Below, piece after piece: positions 1 to 5,045 of a stretch of 5,045 bases of DNA. The stretch comes from Ignavibacteria bacterium (GTDB lineage: Bacteria > Bacteroidota > Ignavibacteria > Tepidaquicellales > OLB5): assembly GCA_030835005.1 (NCBI GenBank), contig JAUQWT010000066.1:1-5045 (forward strand), given 5' to 3'. Numbering within the stretch: the stretch's first letter is position 1; each line of letters starts with the position of its first letter. The notes under the pieces are model-generated. The model was not told the origin of the DNA. It searched no databases and saw only the letters and a list, made by a program, of their open reading frames with translations. The position numbers were made by a program, and so were the translations under genes.

Positions 1-233
1 GAGGCAAAAACTTTGCAAAATACCATATCCTGAAGCTCTGCCAGGCAGGGCTTGATGCAGGTTTTACCTACCAGGAAGGCTACTGGCCGAAGAATAACAA
101 CAGGTCTATCATACTGTATCTTAAAATGGGTTGGCAGATCATGCACATAAGAGATAACCAGGAGCTTGGTATGAAGGCAGATCTTGTGAAATTAAGGAAC
201 CAGACATATGAACTTATCTTAAGCAGTAAGTAA
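1..233 (+). CDS. C-terminal part of a GNAT-like acetyl/acyltransferase (5' truncated)
   Basis: An open frame enters from the left edge (first complete codon at base 3) and stops at TAA 231-233, leaving 76 visible residues. The stretch GYWPKNNNRSIILYLKMGW resembles the end of a GNAT fold, where an Asn/Ser pair on the last acetyl-CoA-contacting helix is followed by a 'LYxKxGW/F' turn into the last strands. On that basis this is probably the C-terminus of a GNAT-type N-acyltransferase. The acetyl-CoA P-loop (Q/RxxGxG/A) would lie upstream of the window, so the assignment rests on the C-terminal motif alone. The next gene starts one base after this stop, so the two are translationally linked. In a polysaccharide cluster such an enzyme would plausibly acylate an amino-sugar nucleotide, but the substrate is inference. 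The reading frame is secure; the family is moderately supported. Confidence 0.6.
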   Translation, partial: GKNFAKYHILKLCQAGLDAGFTYQEGYWPKNNNRSIILYLKMGWQIMHIRDNQELGMKADLVKLRNQTYELILSSK

Positions 234-234
234 A

Positions 235-972
235 ATGGCAAAACAAGCACTTGTGGCTATTCACCAGCCGACATTTTTCCCGTGGCTGGGCTACTTTGAT
301 AAGATAGTTCGCTCTGATTTTTTTGTATTTCTGAATAATGTGCAATATCCCAAAAAAGGCGGCAGCTGGTCTAACCGTGTCAAAATAATGATCAGCGGCG
401 TACCGGACTGGATAACGATGCCTGTCATTCGGAATTACAGCGGCACCAGAAACATTAATCAAATTGAAATTGACAATTCCAAAATCTGGAATGAGAAACT
501 CATAAGAACAATTGAATTCAATTACAGAAAAACACCTTATTTTTTTGAAATATTCCCTTTTATAACTAAACTGCTTGAATTGCGCAGCAGAAATATTTCG
601 GAGTATAATATCAGTGTAATACATTCCATATGCGACTATCTTGAAATTGCTACAACTCATTTTGTTCTGGCTTCAACATTAAAGACTTCCGGCAATGCAA
701 CGGATCTATTAATTTCTATAATTAAGGAATTGGATGCAGATTCATATATGTGCGGCGGCGGGGCATTCAAATACCAGGAAGATGGGAAATTTGAAGCTAA
801 CGGAATAAAGCTTCTATATCAGAATTTCGTGCATCCGGTTTATGCTCAATATAATATTAAGGAATTTGTCCCGGGACTTTCTGTAATTGACCTGTTAATG
901 AATTGCGGAAAAGAAGCGGCATCAGACATCATAAAAAGATGCGCCAACACACAAATATTACAACAAAAATAG
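235..972 (+). CDS. WbqC-family protein
   Basis: This 245-residue protein matches the WbqC-like family. The N-terminal signature is AIHQPTFFPWLGYFDKI (residues 8-24, with the characteristic His10-Gln11-Pro12), followed by FVFLNNVQYPKKGGSWSNRVKI (29-51, Asn46-Arg47), YMCGGGAFKY (171-180) and a C-terminal PGLSVIDLLMNCG (213-225). The His-Gln-Pro motif close to the N-terminus supports the ATG at 235, one base after the upstream stop. No signal peptide or membrane segment is visible, so it is probably cytoplasmic. WbqC proteins occur in O-antigen and other glycan clusters, often beside acyltransferases, aminotransferases and SDR enzymes, and are thought to help modify nucleotide sugars; I know of no secure reaction to assign here. 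Length is about normal for the family and the frame is intact. Spacing to neighbours (1 and 6 bases) indicates an operon. Family assignment is strong; function is unknown. Confidence 0.93.
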   Translation: MAKQALVAIHQPTFFPWLGYFDKIVRSDFFVFLNNVQYPKKGGSWSNRVKIMISGVPDWITMPVIRNYSGTRNINQIEIDNSKIWNEKLIRTIEFNYRKTPYFFEIFPFITKLLELRSRNISEYNISVIHSICDYLEIATTHFVLASTLKTSGNATDLLISIIKELDADSYMCGGGAFKYQEDGKFEANGIKLLYQNFVHPVYAQYNIKEFVPGLSVIDLLMNCGKEAASDIIKRCANTQILQQK

Positions 973-978
973 TTAAAT

Positions 979-1968
979 TTGATAGTGAATTACTTCAAAA
1001 ATAAGAATGTTCTGGTTACAGGCGGCCTGGGGTTTGTTGGCAGCAATTTGAGTATTGCCCTTGCCGGCAAAGGCGCAAATGTACTGATAATAGATAATAT
1101 GCTCCCAAGGCAGGGAGGTAATTTATTCAATATTGAGCCTGTCAAAGATAAAGTTAAGGTCAATATTTCCGATATCAGGAATCCGATCTCGATGAATCAC
1201 CTTGTTAAAGGTATTGACTACGTTTTCCATATAGCCGGACAGGTAAATCATGTTGATAGCGTAAAAAATCCCTTGAACGACCTTTCAATTAATGTAGAAG
1301 GCACTCTTGTTCTTATGGAAGCTTTGAGAACTAATAATCCTGATGCCAAAGTGGTTTTTACCGGAACAAGGGGCGAATACGGGTCATCACTAAAATTGCC
1401 TGTTGCAGAAAATCACAGAATCAACCCAATAGGGATCTATGCAATTACGAATTTTGCGGCTGAAAGAATAATCTTAACCTATAACAACCTGCATAAGATA
1501 AAATCTGTATGCTTGAGAATCACAAACACTTATGGCCCAAGGCATCAGATGGCGCATGATGAATATGGTGTGTTCAACTGGTTTATCCGCAAAGCAATTG
1601 ATGATGAAGTAATACCTATCTTTGGCGACGGCAGAATTTTGAGAGACTACCTTTATATTGATGATTTAGTAAGTGCTTTGTTGATGGCAGCAGTTTCTGA
1701 AAAGACTGCAGGAGAAGTTTATAATATTGGTTCGGGCATTCCCTTGAGTTTTATTGATCTTGCAAATAAAATAATAGAAATTGCCGGAAGCGGAAAAGTT
1801 AATCATACTGAATTTACTTCTGAAAGAAAAGCGCTTGAACCAGGAGATTATTACGCAGATATAACAAAGATCAAAAAAGAGCTTGGCTGGGAACCAATTG
1901 TTATGCTTGATAAGGGTATTAACGAAACGTTGAAATATTACAGAAAGAATAAAAACAAGTATTGGTAA
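979..1968 (+). CDS. NAD-dependent epimerase/dehydratase (extended SDR), atypical active site
   Basis: The 329-residue protein is an extended short-chain dehydrogenase of the nucleotide-sugar epimerase/dehydratase type. It has the Rossmann motif TGGLGFVG (residues 14-21), an acidic residue ending strand 2 (IIDN, Asp39) that favours NAD over NADP, and HIAGQV (84-89). VVFTGTRGEYG (125-135) aligns Thr130 with the catalytic Ser/Thr. LRITNTYGPRHQM (179-191), FGDGRILRDYLYIDDL (215-230) and YNIGSGIPLS (248-257) are the usual substrate-domain signatures. The catalytic YxxxK appears as Tyr154-A-I-T-Asn158, so the lysine is missing. Start: TTG at 979, six bases after the wbqC stop; GTG at 985 is an alternative that would remove two residues, and there is no ATG near the start. 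No Shine-Dalgarno is seen. It probably converts an NDP-sugar in the cytoplasm; the substrate is not readable. The family is clear, while the exact reaction and retained redox activity are open. Confidence 0.93.
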   Translation: MIVNYFKNKNVLVTGGLGFVGSNLSIALAGKGANVLIIDNMLPRQGGNLFNIEPVKDKVKVNISDIRNPISMNHLVKGIDYVFHIAGQVNHVDSVKNPLNDLSINVEGTLVLMEALRTNNPDAKVVFTGTRGEYGSSLKLPVAENHRINPIGIYAITNFAAERIILTYNNLHKIKSVCLRITNTYGPRHQMAHDEYGVFNWFIRKAIDDEVIPIFGDGRILRDYLYIDDLVSALLMAAVSEKTAGEVYNIGSGIPLSFIDLANKIIEIAGSGKVNHTEFTSERKALEPGDYYADITKIKKELGWEPIVMLDKGINETLKYYRKNKNKYW

Positions 1969-1970
1969 GA

Positions 1971-2789
1971 ATGGGAAAAGTAACAAAATTAAAAAGTCTA
2001 TATGATTACAGGAAGCAGATCCTTGGACTTGTGAACGACAAGAACCATGAGAAAAAGCAAAATACTGTTCTTGCAAAATACGGGATCGAGAAATTGCCAA
2101 TAGTTAAACCGTCTGATTTCTTCTCAAAATATCCCAGAACTAAGGGTGATGATAGTATAACTATTACATCCGATTTTTCGTATGGAATATCACCGGAGAA
2201 TGATTATTACTTCCTTTGCAGAATAGCAAAGGCAATAAATACAAAAAGATATTTCGAAATAGGCACCTGGCTGGGACTTTCTGCAAGGAATATTTCAGAT
2301 AATCTGGGTGATGATGCCGAAGTGTTTTCGCTTGATATACCATTTGATCATCCTGAAATGGCAGTATTTGGGATACCCGAACACATATTTGGTTATTATG
2401 CTAAAGAGAAGAAGAATGTCACATTCCTGAAATCAGACAGCAAACTATTCAATCATGTAGAATATAATAAGAGCATTGACTTGGTTTTTATAGATGGTAA
2501 TCACTCACAGGAGTATGTAGAAAACGATACACGAATTGGTCTTGAACTCATGAAGAACAATTCATCTATAATTGCATGGCACGATTATGTCATTCTAGGC
2601 GAGACCAATAAGAATGTTTTGTGCGGAATTCTGAACTCAGTACCGACAGAAATGCACAAACATATAATTCACCTTCAGCAATCAAATATGGCGCTCTATT
2701 CGCCTTCTTTCGATTTCACTCCTATAAAAGACAAAAGGTGGGACATCCCGGAAAGCACTTTTACAGTTGAGATGAAACTGAAAATATGA
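1971..2789 (+). CDS. Class I SAM-dependent methyltransferase (Methyltransf_24-like)
   Basis: This 272-residue protein has a Rossmann-type methyltransferase core after an N-terminal extension of about 85 residues. Motif I is YFEIGTWLG (residues 94-102, SAM-binding Glu96 and Gly98). Acidic motif II is FSLDIP (119-124, Asp122). LVFIDGNHSQEYVENDT (171-187) carries Asp175 and His178, and IIAWHDY (200-206) carries His204 and Asp205. The Asp-Gly-x-His followed by a later Trp-His-Asp is typical of Methyltransf_24-type enzymes; in relatives, Asp residues at these sites bind a divalent metal for O-methylation, which is family knowledge applied by analogy. I chose the ATG at 1971, two bases after the epimerase stop; a TTG at 1962 would overlap that gene by seven bases and add only three residues. 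The likely job is O-methylation of a sugar or glycan in the locus. The acceptor cannot be inferred. Confidence 0.88.
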   Translation: MGKVTKLKSLYDYRKQILGLVNDKNHEKKQNTVLAKYGIEKLPIVKPSDFFSKYPRTKGDDSITITSDFSYGISPENDYYFLCRIAKAINTKRYFEIGTWLGLSARNISDNLGDDAEVFSLDIPFDHPEMAVFGIPEHIFGYYAKEKKNVTFLKSDSKLFNHVEYNKSIDLVFIDGNHSQEYVENDTRIGLELMKNNSSIIAWHDYVILGETNKNVLCGILNSVPTEMHKHIIHLQQSNMALYSPSFDFTPIKDKRWDIPESTFTVEMKLKI

Positions 2790-2837
2790 GAATCTTTGTC
2801 TAATTTGGTTTGATGAGAATTCGAAATCAAAGTATTC
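2790..2837 (+). repeat. Imperfect inverted repeat downstream of the methyltransferase gene
   Basis: The arms 2790-2798 (GAATCTTTG) and 2828-2837 (CAAAGTATTC) pair over nine base pairs with one bulged T at 2833 and a 29-base loop. A T-rich stretch (2841-2862) lies just downstream. It could be a weak attenuator or processing site between the first four genes and the deacetylase gene. However, the stem is AT-rich, the loop is long and there is no clean run of Ts right after the stem, so it is not called a terminator. An alternative stem TTTGAT/ATCAAA (2809-2814 with 2826-2831) competes for the same bases. Chance is a real possibility in AT-rich DNA. Confidence 0.22.
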
Positions 2838-2892
2838 TTCAGTTTATTTTACTAATTTTTTCTGTAACTTACTGTTAAATTAACAATAAAGT

Positions 2893-3609
2893 ATGATAGC
2901 TTTTACTTGTGATACAGATTGGGCACCTGAAGAAGTAATTGAGGATACTCTGAATCTTTTTGAAGTGTTTGGAGTTAAGTGCACATTTTTTTCTACACAT
3001 CACTCATTGAATCTTTCAAAATGCAACAAAAAATTGTTCGAGATCGGGATACATCCTGATTTTACACCGTTACTTAACAACAACTCCGGGAGATCTCTTG
3101 ATGATATTCTGGATGATATTATAGATATACACCCTGAAGCTTTGGGAGTAAGAACTCATACTATGGTACAAAGCATTGGCTTGCTGCAAAGATTTGCTGA
3201 GAAAAAAATGCTTTATGAAGCAAATAGTTTTATGCCGTACCAGACCGGATTAAAGCCCTTCAGATTATGGAACAACTTGGTAAGGATCCCCTACAACTGG
3301 GAAGATGATGTTCATTGGGCTTATGGATACTCATTTGATGACAGCAGAATAAACCTTGATTCCGAGGGACTGATAGTATTTGATTTTCATCCCATACATA
3401 TATTCTTGAATACAGAGAACAAATTCAGATACAGCGAAGCCAGAAAATATTTCGACGATCCAAAAAAGCTGGTAGAATATAAAAATACGGAATTGCCCGG
3501 CACAAGAGATCTTTTGATGAATCTGCTAAAGCAGATCAAGAGCCTGAATATCCCGACCCATAAGATGAAAGACATTGCGTACAGCTGTTTACAGGATCAG
3601 TTCCTATAG
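2893..3609 (+). CDS. Polysaccharide deacetylase-like protein, WbmS type
   Basis: The 238-residue protein resembles the WbmS group of polysaccharide deacetylase (CE4/NodB-fold) homologues found in O-antigen loci. Conserved features in order are FTCDTDWAPEE (residues 4-14, Asp7 and Asp9, replacing the classical TFDD), KCTFFSTH (29-36), EIGIHPDF (50-57, His54), GVRTH (85-89, Arg87 and His89), RIPYNWEDD (131-139), VFDFHPIHIFLNT (162-174, Asp164, His166, His169) and LPGTRDLL (201-208). The Asp and His residues are candidate metal or catalytic residues by analogy with CE4 enzymes. There is no signal peptide or membrane segment, so it probably acts in the cytoplasm on a nucleotide sugar or lipid-linked precursor. 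The ATG at 2893 leads directly into the first conserved strand, as expected. It follows a 103-base gap, so it may have its own promoter, although none stands out. Family confidence is good; deacetylase activity is not demonstrated by the motifs. Confidence 0.87.
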   Translation: MIAFTCDTDWAPEEVIEDTLNLFEVFGVKCTFFSTHHSLNLSKCNKKLFEIGIHPDFTPLLNNNSGRSLDDILDDIIDIHPEALGVRTHTMVQSIGLLQRFAEKKMLYEANSFMPYQTGLKPFRLWNNLVRIPYNWEDDVHWAYGYSFDDSRINLDSEGLIVFDFHPIHIFLNTENKFRYSEARKYFDDPKKLVEYKNTELPGTRDLLMNLLKQIKSLNIPTHKMKDIAYSCLQDQFL

Positions 3610-3683
3610 AATCAATGCAGGTCAGTTTAATATAGGTGAAATTCAAAGATCCGGCAAAATCTAAGTGAAAATTCGACTTAAAT

Positions 3684-4721
3684 TTGAGAAAAAAAAGAGT
3701 TTTTATAGGTGTTTCAAACGTCGCCGGTGTTTCCTCCAGGTTAAAAAAGGGTTTTGATGAAATCGGTGTTGAATCAAATTTTTATTCATTTGACAAGCAT
3801 GTTTTCGGTTACAAATCAGATAAGATAATAACTTATTCGAAAAACTCTTTAATCAGAAAATTCCAAAAAGTATTCCTGCTTGCAAAACTAATTTTGAAGT
3901 ATAAGTACTTTATTTATGTTCATACACAAAGCATTCTTCCCGGATTCAGAGATGTGAAGCTATTCAGGTTTTTCGGCAAAAAAACAATGATGGTGTTCAC
4001 GGGCTGCGACGTTAGGATACCGGAAAAAGTTGAGAAGTATAAATGGAATACGTGTGTGAATTGCTCAATTGAATACCAGGAATTTGTTGGATGCAACATT
4101 CCGCGGAAATTGAAAATGACAATTGAGATTGAAAAGCTTTTTGATCTTATTTCCTGCCCTATGGAAGCAGGAGGCGCCCTCACCAGACCTTTTTACCCGG
4201 GCTATTTTCCGGTGGACCTTACAAGGTTCCCCAAAGAACAATTTGAAAACTATCAATATCACACACCGATCAGGATTCTGCACGCACCCACACACGAAAC
4301 TTACAAAGGTTCCAAATACATTTATTCTGCAATTGAAAAGCTCAAGGCTAAATACGATGGGCAATTCACATTCAAAGTTATAAAGAACCTGGATATAAAT
4401 GACTTCTATGAAGAGATCGGCAATTCAGATCTCGTCATAGATCAAATGCTGCTAGGAAGTTATGGTTTTGTTTCTATAGAGGCAATGGCCATGTACAAAC
4501 CGGTCATTACCTATATGAGAGAAGATATTTGGGATAGAGTTAAATCCGATTGCCCAATTATAAATGCTAATGCTGATAGTTTATACGAAGTACTTGAGAA
4601 TATTATTCTTGATCCTGAACAGTTAAAAGATATAAGCATTAAAAGCAGAGAATACGTAGAAAGCTTCTGGGAAGAGAAGAAAGTTGCAAGAGATTATTAC
4701 AGTCTTTTTGAGTCAAACTAA
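3684..4721 (+). CDS. Glycosyltransferase, GT-B fold (GT4-like)
   Basis: This 345-residue protein looks like a GT-B glycosyltransferase. The N-terminal half contains VFIGVSNVAGVSSRLKKGF (residues 6-24), a typical first strand and loop. The C-terminal nucleotide-sugar domain begins at RILHAPTHETYKGSKYI (197-213, with the Lys208-Gly209 expected near the donor phosphate) and continues to SDLVIDQMLLGSYGFVSIEAMA (248-269, Glu266) and KPVI (272-275). Only the second Glu of the GT4 EX7E motif is present; Gly258 occupies the first. Between the domains lies a cysteine cluster (Cys124-x2-Cys127-x9-Cys137, plus Cys108 and Cys158). The TTG at 3684 is the only reasonable start: an in-frame TGA sits at 3666-3668 and no ATG or GTG follows before the first strand. 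No Shine-Dalgarno is visible. It probably adds one sugar to the lipid-linked repeat unit on the cytoplasmic face; donor and acceptor are unknown. Confidence 0.87.
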   Translation: MRKKRVFIGVSNVAGVSSRLKKGFDEIGVESNFYSFDKHVFGYKSDKIITYSKNSLIRKFQKVFLLAKLILKYKYFIYVHTQSILPGFRDVKLFRFFGKKTMMVFTGCDVRIPEKVEKYKWNTCVNCSIEYQEFVGCNIPRKLKMTIEIEKLFDLISCPMEAGGALTRPFYPGYFPVDLTRFPKEQFENYQYHTPIRILHAPTHETYKGSKYIYSAIEKLKAKYDGQFTFKVIKNLDINDFYEEIGNSDLVIDQMLLGSYGFVSIEAMAMYKPVITYMREDIWDRVKSDCPIINANADSLYEVLENIILDPEQLKDISIKSREYVESFWEEKKVARDYYSLFESN

Positions 4722-4732
4722 ATTACCTGTAA

Positions 4733-5045
4733 TTGTTAAAAAGACTATTTAAAGAGACAGTTGTTTACGGTTTAAGCAGATATATTGCCAAGTTTATAGG
4801 TGTCTTTTTGCTGCCGCTATACACAGCCGCCCTTTACCCGGAAGATTATGGCATTCTAGACCTGCTTGGAACTATTTCTCTTGTCAGTACTTTCCTGATA
4901 GTGTCAGGAACTGATTCTGCGCTAAGCTATTATTATTTCCGAAAGGAGTATATTGACGAAAGGCCAATCATGCTTTCCTCAGCTCTTTGGCTGAGAATAA
5001 TATTCTCTCTTTCTGCTTTAGTGATCATTTTCTTTGCCGCCCCCT
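4733..5045 (+). CDS. Wzx-type polysaccharide flippase, N-terminal part (3' truncated)
   Basis: An uninterrupted frame of 104 codons begins at TTG 4733, eleven bases after the glycosyltransferase stop, and runs off the window. The N-terminus (Lys and Arg near the start, then YGLSRYIAKFIGVFLLPLY at residues 12-30 and PEDYGILDLL at 36-45) is characteristic of polysaccharide-exporting flippases of the MOP/MATE superfamily (Wzx/RfbX-like). Hydrophobic segments at about 11-31, 41-59 and 84-103 fit the first three of the usual twelve or more transmembrane helices. Full-length relatives are about 400-500 residues, so roughly three quarters lies beyond the edge. There is no ATG before codon 80, which is far too late, so the TTG is the likely start. 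The protein would move the undecaprenyl-linked repeat unit across the inner membrane, implying a Wzx/Wzy-dependent pathway. Confidence 0.88.
   Translation, partial: MLKRLFKETVVYGLSRYIAKFIGVFLLPLYTAALYPEDYGILDLLGTISLVSTFLIVSGTDSALSYYYFRKEYIDERPIMLSSALWLRIIFSLSALVIIFFAAP

Noticed and set aside
974..981. TAAATTTG here and at 3679-3686 matches the Bacteroidota -7 promoter consensus TAnnTTTG.
   Set aside because: No TTTG-like -33 element lies at the right distance in either place. Transcription would start inside the genes, and the gene at 3684 has no later usable start. It is better explained as A/T-rich start context.
1962..1970. Upstream TTG start for the methyltransferase, overlapping the epimerase gene.
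   Set aside because: It adds only three residues, and the ATG at 1971 lies two bases after the preceding stop, matching the packing of the neighbouring genes.
1666..2100. Minus-strand open frame of about 144 codons; similar frames at 214-660, 3387-3575, 3920-4183 and 4065-4364, and a + strand frame at 4123-4383.
   Set aside because: All lie opposite or within well-supported genes, show no recognisable protein motifs, and have low-complexity Phe/Ile/Ser-rich composition typical of shadow frames.
3634..3677. Imperfect direct repeat GTGAAATTC / GTGAAAATTC upstream of the glycosyltransferase gene.
   Set aside because: Only nine to ten bases with one indel in AT-rich DNA and no symmetry or further copies, so it is likely chance.
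1..5045. A defence system, CRISPR array, insertion sequence or phage element.
   Set aside because: No repeats of suitable length, transposase, nuclease or integrase motifs were seen; every gene fits a surface-polysaccharide locus.

Overview
This window looks like the interior of a surface-polysaccharide (O-antigen, capsule or exopolysaccharide) biosynthesis locus from an AT-rich bacterium. All seven genes that can be supported lie on the + strand. Two are cut by the window edges. None of the starts has a convincing Shine-Dalgarno sequence; the leaders are A/T-rich, and three of the six visible starts are TTG. That pattern, with WbqC- and WbmS-type proteins together, suggests the Bacteroidota / Ignavibacteriota-Chlorobiota group. 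This is inference from style only; the window contains no marker gene.

Layout: 1-233 is the 3' end of a GNAT-like N-acyltransferase. 235-972 is a WbqC-family protein, 979-1968 an extended SDR sugar-nucleotide epimerase/dehydratase, and 1971-2789 a class I SAM-dependent methyltransferase. These four are almost contiguous (gaps of 1, 6 and 2 bases) and surely co-transcribed. After a 103-base gap holding only a weak inverted repeat comes a WbmS-type polysaccharide deacetylase homologue (2893-3609). A 74-base gap with nothing convincing follows, then a GT-B glycosyltransferase (3684-4721). Eleven bases later the N-terminal third of a Wzx-type flippase begins at a TTG (4733) and runs off the end.

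Inferred joint role: the SDR would make or tailor a nucleotide sugar. The acyltransferase, WbqC protein, methyltransferase and WbmS-like protein would decorate the sugar or glycan. The glycosyltransferase would add a residue to the lipid-linked repeat unit, and the flippase would move that unit across the inner membrane. No tRNA, rRNA, CRISPR, insertion sequence or attachment site was seen.

The points most worth a second look are an SDR whose YxxxK lysine is replaced by Asn, a cysteine cluster (CxxC-x9-C) in the glycosyltransferase, the clustering of TTG starts (two in an identical decamer), and the uncommon set of tailoring genes. I see no clear evidence of a wholly new kind of system.
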